Origin: Actinomycetota bacterium
GTDB lineage: Bacteria; Actinomycetota; Acidimicrobiia; Acidimicrobiales; Microtrichaceae
Direction of reading: 5' to 3'
Length of the DNA stretch: 9,751 bases
NCBI GenBank assembly: GCA_009700815.1
Contig: WLLG01000054.1
Coordinates: forward strand, 1-9,751
Positions 1-5,674 of the stretch are shown in pieces. Under the pieces are notes generated by a model. The model was not told the origin of the DNA. It worked only from the letters and a program-made list of their open reading frames with translations, and did no database searches. Position 1 is the stretch's first letter; the number at the start of each line of letters is the position of its first letter. The position numbers were made by a program, and so were the translations under genes.

Positions 1-98
1 AACAGAACCCGCTCCGGCTCATCATCTGGCTAGCTGACCCAAACGGGGCTCGCAGGATTGAGCTCATCCCCGACGGACGAACGCTGCGTACGGCCTAG
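1..98 (+). CDS. 3' end of an unrecognised gene (partial)
   Basis: An open frame enters from the left edge (first full codon at position 3) and ends at TAG 96-98, giving 31 residues whose end includes PNGARRIELIPDGRTL. The stop is directly followed by the stop codon of the convergent dut gene with no base between them. This tail has the look of a beta-strand ending (alternating hydrophobic and charged residues), but it is too short to assign a family. It could also be a chance open frame, although a stop exactly abutting a real gene is typical of compact genomes. No function is proposed. Confidence 0.5.
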   Translation, partial: QNPLRLIIWLADPNGARRIELIPDGRTLRTA

Positions 99-536
99 TT
101 ATCGGCCGGTGTGGCCAAACCCACCTTGGCCACGGTCGGATTCATCAAGTTCTTCGACTTCAATAAAGTCCACATGTTCAACTGCTTGAATCACCAACTG
201 CGCAATTCGCTCACCACGCAGAATCTCAAATGGCTCAGATGGGTCCGTATTGATCAACAAGACTTTGAGCTCTCCGCGGTAACCGGAATCAATCAGACCG
301 GGAGTGTTCAGACAAGTCACTCCGTGCTTCAAGGCAAGACCGCTTCGAGGTTGAACAAACCCCGCATAACCCTGCGGGATTGCCACCGCTATTCCAGTAG
401 GAATCAGGGCTCTCCCACCGCTTGGGCTCAGCGTGGTTGCTTCACGAGCACGTAAATCAATCCCTGCATCACCCGGTTTGGCATATTCGGGAAGCGGCAA
501 TTCTGGGTCAAGTCGAACAACGGGTACCTGTAGCAC
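99..536 (-). CDS. dut: dUTP diphosphatase (dUTPase)
   Basis: Hydrolyses dUTP to dUMP and pyrophosphate, keeping uracil out of DNA and supplying dUMP for thymidylate synthesis; a cytoplasmic homotrimer in this family. All five trimeric dUTPase motifs are present in order in the 145 residues: PGDAGIDL (21-28), PRSGLA (63-68), GLIDSGYRGEL (80-90, with catalytic Asp83 and the uracil-stacking Tyr86), RGERIAQLV (107-115) and the glycine-rich C-terminal arm RGQGGFGHTG (135-144). The length is normal for the family. The start is GTG at 536-534; there is no Shine-Dalgarno, but a TATCCT box ends 7 nt upstream, which suits a leaderless mRNA. The gene is divergent from orn and tail-to-tail with the partial gene at the left edge. 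Confidence 0.97.
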   Translation of the reverse strand: MLQVPVVRLDPELPLPEYAKPGDAGIDLRAREATTLSPSGGRALIPTGIAVAIPQGYAGFVQPRSGLALKHGVTCLNTPGLIDSGYRGELKVLLINTDPSEPFEILRGERIAQLVIQAVEHVDFIEVEELDESDRGQGGFGHTGR

Positions 537-543
537 CCAGCCG

Positions 544-549
544 AGGATA
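544..549 (-). promoter_or_regulatory. -10 box for leaderless dut mRNA
   Basis: On the minus strand TATCCT (TANNNT) lies 7 nt before the GTG start of dut, so transcription would begin at or next to the start codon. No purine-rich Shine-Dalgarno lies between them, and no convincing -35 element is visible. Confidence 0.5.
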
Positions 550-606
550 GCGGCTCACCGGAACCACAAATGTGCCAAGACTTTCCGCTTAGTGCCGCGA
601 TGACCG

Positions 607-612
607 TACTGT
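607..612 (+). promoter_or_regulatory. -10 box for leaderless orn mRNA
   Basis: TACTGT fits TANNNT and ends 6 nt before the ATG at 619. A GGGGAG directly touches that ATG, too close to serve as a normal Shine-Dalgarno for it, so a leaderless start is the simpler reading. The same GGGGAG would be 12 nt from the alternative ATG at 631. No clear -35 is seen. Confidence 0.45.
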
Positions 613-618
613 GGGGAG

Positions 619-1209
619 ATGCTCGCATGGATGGATCTAGAGATGACTGGCCTTGATGCAACCAAGAATGTGATCGTAGAGATCGCAACCTTGATTACTG
701 ATGATGAACTCAACATCATCGCCGAAGGCCCCGATCTGGTTATTCATGCAACCGAAGAAGAGCTCGCCCTGATGGACGAGGTGGTCGTCGACATGCATGC
801 GCGCAGCGGGTTGACCAATGAAATCCGAGCCTCGGTCATTACCCTTGAAGAGGCCGGGGCAGCCACCCTTGCCTTTATCCAGACGCATATCCCCGAACCA
901 CGGACAGTGCCGCTTTGCGGAAACTCAATTGGAATGGACCGCAGGTTCCTGACGGCCTACTTGCCAGAGATTGAGGAGTACCTTCATTACCGCTCCGTTG
1001 ACGTCTCGACCATCAAGGAACTTGCTCGACGCTGGTACCCCGAGGACCTGAAGGAGTACACAAAGTCCGCCTCGGCACACCGTGCGATGGACGACATCAA
1101 AGAGTCGCTCGAAGAGATGCGCTACTGGCGCAAGCGAGTGTTTCGAGCACAGACTGCGCCCGCTGAATCAGCTGCCCCAGAAACAACTTCGAATACTCCT
1201 GAAGGATGA
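619..1209 (+). CDS. orn: Oligoribonuclease (3'-5' exoribonuclease)
   Basis: Degrades short RNA fragments (in the family, mainly dinucleotides, including pGpG from cyclic-di-GMP turnover) to mononucleotides in the cytoplasm. The DEDDh exonuclease residues are visible: Asp6 and Glu8 in WMDLEMTGL, Asp107 in GNSIGMDRRF, then His154 and Asp159 in AHRAMDDI. The conserved LHYRSVDVS and KELARRWYP stretches match the family. Its 196 residues include an Ala/Glu/Thr-rich tail after about residue 177 that the enzyme does not need. ATG 619 is chosen because the family has an aromatic residue just before the first catalytic Asp (Trp4 here) and an in-frame TGA lies at 601; ATG 631 would remove that Trp. The stop overlaps the start of the next gene (ATGA), so the two are co-transcribed. 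Confidence 0.96.
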   Translation: MLAWMDLEMTGLDATKNVIVEIATLITDDELNIIAEGPDLVIHATEEELALMDEVVVDMHARSGLTNEIRASVITLEEAGAATLAFIQTHIPEPRTVPLCGNSIGMDRRFLTAYLPEIEEYLHYRSVDVSTIKELARRWYPEDLKEYTKSASAHRAMDDIKESLEEMRYWRKRVFRAQTAPAESAAPETTSNTPEG

Positions 1210-2297
1210 AGCAGGAGCAACTGCCGCCAGAAGATGACGCAGTAGAGGTCGCACCTGGGGTCCTTCGCATTCAGCTTCCTATTTTTCTGCCCGGTCTCGG
1301 ACATGTGAACTGCTACGTCCTTGAAGATGCCCGAGGGGTAACTCTCGTGGATCCTGGCTTACCTGGGCCAGATGCGCATGCAGAACTCACCACCCGTTTG
1401 CTGCGTGCGGGAATTCCCGTGGAACGCGTACACACCGTGCTCGTGACACACTCTCACCCCGATCATTTTGGCGGAGCCGGCCGACTACGCGCTGAGCAAC
1501 ACTGCGATGTCGTGGCCCACGCCCAGTTCGTTACTCCCTTCGATCAAGGTGACAACACCATTGAGGGCGACCTCATTGAGCTAGCCGACAACCAGCAACC
1601 TGCTCAGCCCAACATGCTGCGGGAACTCCTTTTTGGAGAGGGAGAGATTCCTGATATTCCTGGTCGGACTACTCCTTGGGGCGGTGATCCCATCCTTCCT
1701 CCTGCAGAACAACTTGAGTACATGCGCAGTTGGGATTCGATTTCAAAGCAGGGGCTGCTCTCACTCACTCCAACGATTCGAGTGGTAGACAGCGAAATAA
1801 TCCGACTAGGGCGAACCGACTGGCAAGTCGTGCATACCCCAGGCCATACAGACGACCACATCTGCCTGTTTGATCCCGTCAACGGCACGTTGTTGTCTGG
1901 GGATCATGTCTTGCCGACGATCACTCCGCACATCTCTGGAATGACTCCCGACTCTGACTCACTCAGCCAGTTTTTTGCAGCCTTGGAACGAGTCGGCGCG
2001 ATCGAAGGCGTCACCAAGGTTCTGCCGGCTCACGGCCTTCCCTTCGATGATCTTTCAGGGCGAGTTACGGCAATTATTGAACACCATGAGGATCGACTTG
2101 AGTTGCTGTTTTCTATAGCGCAGGAGCTTGAAGGAGCGCCTGTCAAGGAGTATTCAGAGCGGTTGTTTAAGCAGCGCTCGTGGGGGCCGATGGCCGAGTC
2201 CGAGACATACGCCCATCTCGAGCACCTGCGCCATGAGGGCCGGCTCGAGAACTTCCGCGATGGCGAGGGAGTCTTGCGGTATCAGGTCACACCTTAA
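1206..2297 (+). CDS. Metallo-beta-lactamase-fold hydrolase, LACTB2-like
   Basis: A two-metal hydrolase of the MBL fold, 363 residues, with no signal peptide, so cytoplasmic. Visible metal ligands are His82, His84, Asp86 and His87 in THSHPDH, His214 in TPGHTDDH, Asp233 in SGDH and His276 in PAHG. After the MBL core, about residues 285-363 read as a helical, winged-helix-like tail (LEHLRHEGRLENF near 338-350), as in LACTB2-type enzymes. A segment of roughly 50 residues between about 115 and 170 is an insertion relative to the shortest members. It starts 4 nt inside orn (ATGA), with GAAGG directly before the ATG, indicating translational coupling. The substrate is unknown: a thioester, an ester or RNA are all possible, and pairing with orn hints at RNA. 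It is followed by an intrinsic terminator. Confidence 0.88.
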   Translation: MKQEQLPPEDDAVEVAPGVLRIQLPIFLPGLGHVNCYVLEDARGVTLVDPGLPGPDAHAELTTRLLRAGIPVERVHTVLVTHSHPDHFGGAGRLRAEQHCDVVAHAQFVTPFDQGDNTIEGDLIELADNQQPAQPNMLRELLFGEGEIPDIPGRTTPWGGDPILPPAEQLEYMRSWDSISKQGLLSLTPTIRVVDSEIIRLGRTDWQVVHTPGHTDDHICLFDPVNGTLLSGDHVLPTITPHISGMTPDSDSLSQFFAALERVGAIEGVTKVLPAHGLPFDDLSGRVTAIIEHHEDRLELLFSIAQELEGAPVKEYSERLFKQRSWGPMAESETYAHLEHLRHEGRLENFRDGEGVLRYQVTP

Positions 2298-2310
2298 GAA
2301 CTCCGCGTGA

Positions 2311-2332
2311 CTGCGCGTCAGCGCAGGTTTTT
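2311..2332 (+). terminator. Intrinsic terminator of the orn-hydrolase operon
   Basis: A 6-bp GC-rich stem CTGCGC / GCGCAG with a GTCA loop is followed after one G by five T. It lies 13 nt past the hydrolase stop codon, the expected position for ending this two-gene transcript. Confidence 0.85.
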
Positions 2333-2509
2333 AATCGCTTGCATTCCAATGCCCCGAGTGGTGCAATCTTTAGAGTAAGAACTCGGCCACATCCATTTGG
2401 TGGCTTCAGAAGGCAGCAGTCAGATGACCCAGACAGTACAAGCAACACAGACAACCAGTTGGCCCTGTGTTACTTCGCGTCTGCGTGCTGCTCAGGTCTC
2501 ATCCTGTAA

Positions 2510-2640
2510 GCCAACGCATTCCACTCACAATTTTGTGTCGATTGTTCTACCCCGACGGGGAGTCCCTCCGCAGTAACCGCAAGGTATGCGACAGGTCCTG
2601 ACTCTAGAAGCCGCCGGGTGCTCACCGAGGCGGCTTTTCT
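2510..2640 (+). ncRNA. Putative small RNA, 6C-like
   Basis: This segment lies between two genes that each have their own signals and ends in a strong intrinsic terminator (2608-2640) that no protein gene explains, so it is probably a small RNA; the 5' end is approximate. It carries a CACA/TGTG hairpin (2526-2537), a GTCG/CGAC stem (2537-2540 with 2553-2556) whose loop holds TCTACCC, then GGAG/CTCC around TCC (about 2559-2569). From memory, the run TTGTGTCGATTGTTCTACCC and the following CCCTCCGCAGT resemble the actinobacterial 6C RNA (Rfam RF01066), which exposes C-rich loops that pair with G-rich mRNA sites. The C runs here are shorter than the name implies, so the family call is tentative. 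Alternatives are a whiB leader or attenuator, or another unrelated small RNA. Confidence 0.55.
2608..2640 (+). terminator. Strong intrinsic terminator of the putative small RNA
   Basis: The arms AAGCCGCC (2608-2615) and GGCGGCTT (2629-2636) pair perfectly over 8 bp. The enclosed loop can extend the stem with GGT/ACC (2617-2619 with 2624-2626). TTTTCT follows. It stands 311 nt after the preceding stop codon and 170 nt before whiB, and therefore ends a separate transcript. Confidence 0.85.
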
Positions 2641-2669
2641 GTCCTGCGAATCCGGTCATTGGCTTCGCT

Positions 2670-2715
2670 GTCACAGTGACCACGCAAACTTCTTCTTTGA
2701 GCAGCCACGCTGCTC
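2670..2715. repeat. Two short dyads upstream of whiB
   Basis: GTCACAGTGAC (2670-2680) is a perfect dyad with 5-bp arms around one base. GAGCAGC CAC GCTGCTC (2699-2715) has perfect 7-bp arms with a 3-nt spacer. A weaker one, CACTC/GAGTG (2761-2775), lies closer to the gene. They sit in the whiB upstream region and could be operators or mRNA hairpins. I could not place a convincing -10 box relative to them. Confidence 0.4.
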
Positions 2716-2798
2716 CCCAGTCCCAATCCAGCCCAAGCACGTCACAAATCGCCCCTCTCGCACTCATAGAGAGTGAGACGCACCGCCGGACCCACCCC

Positions 2799-2804
2799 AA
2801 GGAG
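2799..2804 (+). promoter_or_regulatory. Shine-Dalgarno of whiB-like gene
   Basis: AAGGAG with 6 nt before ATG 2811 is a near-ideal ribosome binding site and fixes the start. It contrasts with the leaderless-looking genes elsewhere in the window and implies that this gene has a transcribed leader. Confidence 0.85.
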
Positions 2805-2810
2805 ACCTAG

Positions 2811-3173
2811 ATGTCCACTACCGAATTAACTTCAGATCAAGCAGACCTGCTTCTGGGATTGGTCCCTGCAGATGGCTGGATCGCCGTTGCTAGTTGCAGA
2901 GACCTTGATACTGCTTTCTTCTTCTCCGACGACTTAGACGATATAGGTGCCGCCAAACGCCTCTGCCTGAGCTGCCCTGCCCGCAGAGACTGCCTAGACG
3001 CTGCAGTCGAGCGAAAGGAACAGTTCGGCGTATGGGGCGGACACCTGTTCGTGTCAGGGAAGATTGTGCTGAGTAAGCGCCGCAAAGGTAGGCCTCCTCG
3101 CAAAGCCCGCCCCGGCGACACCATGCCAGAGGTTGATCTGCCCGAGATTCACCGCAAACTGGTGTCGGTCTAG
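2811..3173 (+). CDS. WhiB-family Fe-S transcriptional regulator
   Basis: A small DNA-binding regulator that carries a [4Fe-4S] cluster and, in characterised members, works with the primary sigma factor or senses redox/NO. The 120 residues show the four cluster cysteines Cys29, Cys52, Cys55 and Cys61 (C-X22-C-X2-C-X5-C, with LCLSCPARRDC), the diagnostic turn GVWGG at 73-77, and a basic RKGRPPRK segment (91-98) of the AT-hook-like DNA-binding tail. An acidic stretch (SDDLDDI, 39-45) precedes the second cysteine. Start ATG 2811 is supported by AAGGAG. It is followed by a GC-rich hairpin and is probably monocistronic. Which WhiB subgroup (WhiA-D, Wbl) it belongs to cannot be told from sequence reading alone, so no symbol is given. 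Confidence 0.95.
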   Translation: MSTTELTSDQADLLLGLVPADGWIAVASCRDLDTAFFFSDDLDDIGAAKRLCLSCPARRDCLDAAVERKEQFGVWGGHLFVSGKIVLSKRRKGRPPRKARPGDTMPEVDLPEIHRKLVSV

Positions 3174-3206
3174 ACCCCCGACCTGTCGGATCCGCATCAA
3201 AATCGC

Positions 3207-3212
3207 TACGGT
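3207..3212 (+). promoter_or_regulatory. Possible -10 box of the tlpA-ccdA operon
   Basis: TACGGT fits TANNNT and would start a transcript near 3219-3220, at the hairpin that follows. No convincing -35 is visible, so this is a weak call. The operon instead has a leader of about 65 nt with a Shine-Dalgarno. Confidence 0.25.
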
Positions 3213-3214
3213 AG

Positions 3215-3240
3215 GGGGGACCGGTTCAACCGGCTCCCCC
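3215..3240 (+). terminator. GC-rich hairpin between whiB and tlpA (U-less terminator or leader hairpin)
   Basis: GGGGGA (3215-3220) pairs with TCCCCC (3235-3240), and CCGGT (3221-3225) pairs with ACCGG (3229-3233) around a TCA loop, with C3234 bulged. That is an 11-bp stem almost entirely of G-C pairs. No T tract follows. It could end whiB transcription as a U-less hairpin, or sit at the 5' end of the tlpA mRNA as a stabilising or regulatory leader element. Confidence 0.45.
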
Positions 3241-3267
3241 TAGTGCGCTGCATGAGTGCGCAGATTC

Positions 3268-3273
3268 GGAGAA
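3268..3273 (+). promoter_or_regulatory. Shine-Dalgarno that decides the tlpA-like start
   Basis: GGAGAA lies 9 nt before ATG 3283. The upstream in-frame GTG at 3256 has no such site and would add nine unconserved residues, so ATG 3283 is preferred. Confidence 0.7.
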
Positions 3274-3282
3274 CCCGACCCC

Positions 3283-3945
3283 ATGGCTCAGGCCCAAGTA
3301 CCCGCGGAAGCCAGCGCCAAGCCGCGCCGGCGTCTCCCCGTTGGCCCACTTGGACTTTTGGCCATTACTGCGGTGGCTCTTTGCGCTGCATTCGGTGTGG
3401 CTTGGCTGATTCTGGAAGCGTCTGGTGCACGCGAACAGAGCAATGCTGTGGACTTGCAGGAAGTTCTGAATGGGGTTGGGGTAGCTCCCCTAGTCGCAGA
3501 TCCGCAGGTTCGAGCAACGGTTGGTTCGCCTGCACCAGATGTTCGGTTGGATTTCTTAGGGGGCGGGACACAACAACTAGCCGAGATTGCGGGCAGAGGC
3601 ACGCCGGTTGTGCTGAACTTTTGGTCATCTACCTGCGCGCCCTGCCTGAACGAGCTTCCGGCCATAGAGAAGGTGTCGAAGCAACTCGGCGACAAGGTCA
3701 CTGTGATTGGAATCGATAGTCAAGACACAGTGGAATCCGGCCAGAAGATGGTGGATCAAACAGGAATTGCTTTCCGCAACGCCCGAGACCCAAAGGGCCA
3801 GATATCTACTGTTTTTGGGGCACTTGCCCTTCCGCGAACTGTCATCATTGATGCTCAAGGCAAAGTAGCTGATACCTACACGGGTGAACTCAACGAGCAG
3901 ACTCTGCTGGACTTGCTGAACAAAAACGGGATTGCGACCTCATAA
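3283..3945 (+). CDS. TlpA/ResA-like membrane-anchored thioredoxin
   Basis: A thiol-disulfide oxidoreductase tethered to the outer face of the cytoplasmic membrane. The 220 residues begin with a basic stretch (KPRRR, 13-17) and one hydrophobic anchor (about 20-45, GPLGLLAITAVALCAAFG), then a thioredoxin fold. The redox site is WSSTCAPC with Cys118 and Cys121, and the cis-proline is Pro184 in LALPRTVIID. The GSPAPDVRLDFL lead-in is typical of the AhpC-TSA/Redoxin branch. Family members reduce apocytochrome c haem sites or other exported proteins, using electrons from CcdA, and the next gene is CcdA-like. The stop and the next start share one base (TAATG), so the two are co-translated. The exact client is unknown, since no cytochrome c assembly gene lies in this window. 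Confidence 0.92.
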   Translation: MAQAQVPAEASAKPRRRLPVGPLGLLAITAVALCAAFGVAWLILEASGAREQSNAVDLQEVLNGVGVAPLVADPQVRATVGSPAPDVRLDFLGGGTQQLAEIAGRGTPVVLNFWSSTCAPCLNELPAIEKVSKQLGDKVTVIGIDSQDTVESGQKMVDQTGIAFRNARDPKGQISTVFGALALPRTVIIDAQGKVADTYTGELNEQTLLDLLNKNGIATS

Positions 3946-4895
3946 TGGCGGCCGTACTTGCACTCGCTTTTTCGGCAGGAATGGTCGCCACGGTCAACCC
4001 CTGTGGATTTGCCATGCTGCCGGCATATCTGGCCTACTTCTTGGGACTCGAGACACCACGGGCAACATCAACAACCTCTGCAAACGGTAATGCCCAACCC
4101 AGCGGAATCGACCCAGTTCGCAGCCCGGTGCTGCGCGCACTCGCTGTCAGCGGGTGCGTCACGCTGGGCTTTCTGTTGGTCTTTGGCGTCATGGGTTTTG
4201 CTTGGTCCTCTGTCTCTGAACTGATCGGCAGGCGTCTCCCGTACATCACGATCTTGGTGGGAGTCGCGCTCATCTCGGTTGGCATTGCCATGCTGCGAGG
4301 TTTTGAACCCGTGGTAAAGCTGCCCGGCATACAGATGTCATCTGAGGGCAGAGAATTAACTTCGATGTTCATCTATGGGATCTCGTATGCAATTGCCTCG
4401 CTCAGTTGCACCATCCCAATCTTCATTGGCATCGTCTCGACAACATTGGACCGAAACAGCTTCGCTGCTGGACTTTCTACCTTCTTGGCCTATGGACTCG
4501 GAATGGGAACCACTTTGGCAATCTTGACTCTGGCAGTGGCTCTAACGCAGCAGGGGATCCTTCGAACCTTTCGAAGGATTCTGCCTTATGTCAACACCAT
4601 CTCGGGAGTGTTCTTGATTCTGGCTGGTGGCTTCGTGAGCTACTACGCAGTCATAGAGATCAACGAGTTGAACTCCCGTGGTTCCTCGACGGTGGTGCAA
4701 TCAGCCAGACAGATTCAAAGCTCCTTGCAGCGCTGGGTTGAACAAGTGGGTGGCCTGCAACTAGCCATAGCCGCTGCCATCATTTTGGGTGCCGTCATTG
4801 CTATCTCGACCACGCTCCGCTCAGACCGCTCAGATCGCCCAGATACAGATGGTGATGCAGACGAACAGCAGCGAGTTACTAAGGATGGCGTGTGA
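3945..4895 (+). CDS. CcdA/DsbD-type transmembrane thiol electron carrier
   Basis: A polytopic membrane protein (316 residues) that passes reducing equivalents from cytoplasmic thioredoxin to extracytoplasmic partners such as the TlpA-like protein encoded just upstream. The family's two intramembrane redox cysteines are seen as Cys20 in ATVNPCGFAMLPAYLAYF and Cys155 in SLSCTIPIFIG. Hydrophobic segments lie roughly at 3-34, 65-87, 99-118, 140-165, 172-200, 213-236 and 271-290, more than the six helices of minimal CcdA because of an added C-terminal one. A low-complexity polar linker (about 37-60, rich in Thr/Ser/Asn) follows the first helix, and the C-terminus is an acidic/basic tail (RSDRSDRPDTDGDADEQQ). 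The start ATG overlaps the upstream stop. An unusual perfect inverted repeat sits inside the gene at 4557-4579. Confidence 0.92.
   Translation: MAAVLALAFSAGMVATVNPCGFAMLPAYLAYFLGLETPRATSTTSANGNAQPSGIDPVRSPVLRALAVSGCVTLGFLLVFGVMGFAWSSVSELIGRRLPYITILVGVALISVGIAMLRGFEPVVKLPGIQMSSEGRELTSMFIYGISYAIASLSCTIPIFIGIVSTTLDRNSFAAGLSTFLAYGLGMGTTLAILTLAVALTQQGILRTFRRILPYVNTISGVFLILAGGFVSYYAVIEINELNSRGSSTVVQSARQIQSSLQRWVEQVGGLQLAIAAAIILGAVIAISTTLRSDRSDRPDTDGDADEQQRVTKDGV
4557..4579. repeat. Perfect 10-bp inverted repeat inside the ccdA-like gene
   Basis: ATCCTTCGAA and TTCGAAGGAT are exact reverse complements separated by CCT. The repeat encodes part of GILRTFRRIL and so may simply be a coincidence of Arg/Phe codons, but it would form a stable hairpin in the mRNA or a dyad binding site. 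Confidence 0.6.
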
Positions 4896-4909
4896 GCACG
4901 CTTGGAATC

Positions 4910-4915
4910 TAAATT
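4910..4915 (+). promoter_or_regulatory. -10 box for leaderless mRNA of the carbonic anhydrase-like gene
   Basis: TAAATT lies 8 nt before ATG 4924 with no Shine-Dalgarno between them. It falls in the 28-nt gap after the ccdA-like stop, so this gene may have its own promoter rather than depend on the tlpA-ccdA transcript. Confidence 0.45.
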
Positions 4916-4923
4916 AGTAAACC

Positions 4924-5640
4924 ATGTTGCATATCGAAGCTCTCAACAAGGCATTCCCTAGTGCTGTGAGTTCCGAGCAGTACTTGGCTCGGGTAGCCAA
5001 GCTGGTCTCGCCGCTCGGATTTGCTCGCGAACATAGCTTTGCCGCCGTCTCTGTCTGCCGCGATGAATTGACCCAATCATTTCCAGATTTGGTGGCACGA
5101 CGATGGGATCAGCCGTTCAGCTTGGGCGGCCTTGGAGCGCTGCCTTCACTTGGACGAACAGGCTGGCGCGCAGCCCTCTCACACGTGCCTTCCGATCACG
5201 ACCGTGGCCACCTAATTGTGTTTGGCCTGCCACATATAGGGATCGACCCAGAAGGAAACATCGGACAAAGCCTGCGTCGCCACCAGGATCAGGTCACCCC
5301 GACCTGCGGAGCAATGGCCGCCCTTTTGTCATCGCTGCGAAACGGCTTTGAACCACAGACTCCTGGACTCGACGATAACGAGGCCGACCGTCTCCGGCGC
5401 ATAGTTGACTCGCAGTCCGATCAACTACCCGACAACTTGCTGGAACTCACTCGGTTGGCGGCCACAGCAGTAAACACAGAAATGTGGGCTGAACTCGACG
5501 CTCTGCAGGCTCATACCGAGATGGATATCGCCGTGTTCTGCGGCATCCAGATTCACCTTCCGGACGAGGTAGATTTTGTTTCTCCCGTAGCGAGCGCCTT
5601 TATGGGAAGTGACGGAATCGCTACAGAATTGTCGATCTGA
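4924..5640 (+). CDS. LCIB-like beta-carbonic anhydrase family protein
   Basis: Probably a zinc enzyme interconverting CO2 and bicarbonate, resembling the LCIB C-terminal carbonic anhydrase domain first known from algal CO2-concentrating systems. The 238 residues carry the features I associate with that family: Cys45-Arg46-Asp47-Glu48 (the beta-class pattern of a metal cysteine near an Asp-Arg pair), GRTGWRAALSHVP (77-89), FGLPHIGIDPEG (100-111, His104 a likely ligand) and RHQDQVTPTCGAM (119-131, Cys128 a likely ligand). No signal peptide is seen, so it is cytoplasmic. The C-terminal half (about 150-238) is a more variable helical region. The gene follows ccdA by 28 nt and converges on pdxH. 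Recognition is by motif memory only; the activity is inferred, and a non-catalytic homologue is possible. Confidence 0.72.
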   Translation: MLHIEALNKAFPSAVSSEQYLARVAKLVSPLGFAREHSFAAVSVCRDELTQSFPDLVARRWDQPFSLGGLGALPSLGRTGWRAALSHVPSDHDRGHLIVFGLPHIGIDPEGNIGQSLRRHQDQVTPTCGAMAALLSSLRNGFEPQTPGLDDNEADRLRRIVDSQSDQLPDNLLELTRLAATAVNTEMWAELDALQAHTEMDIAVFCGIQIHLPDEVDFVSPVASAFMGSDGIATELSI

Positions 5641-5674
5641 GCTTGCTTCAGATGTACCGACCGTGCCGCGCTGC

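Noticed and set aside
2424..2576. A 50-codon open frame starting with ATG in the gap before whiB
   Set aside because: No Shine-Dalgarno or -10 box at leaderless spacing, low-complexity Thr/Gln/Ser content, and it runs into the putative small RNA; more likely chance.
2586..2810. A 74-codon open frame ending directly before the whiB ATG
   Set aside because: It is crossed by a strong intrinsic terminator and by the whiB leader and ribosome site, and its composition is not protein-like.
3242..3262. Direct repeat AGTGCGC after the whiB-tlpA hairpin
   Set aside because: Only two short copies in a GC-rich stretch; no further copies or spacing pattern, so likely chance.
3243..3719. A 158-codon open frame overlapping the tlpA-like gene in another frame
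   Set aside because: The other frame encodes a complete thioredoxin with CxxC and cis-Pro; this one is a Trp/Cys/Arg-rich shadow.
4561..4577. TTCGAACCTTTCGAAGG as an SOS (LexA) box
   Set aside because: Actinobacterial LexA boxes need TCGAAC-N4-GTTCGA; the right half and spacing do not fit, and the site is deep inside a coding region.
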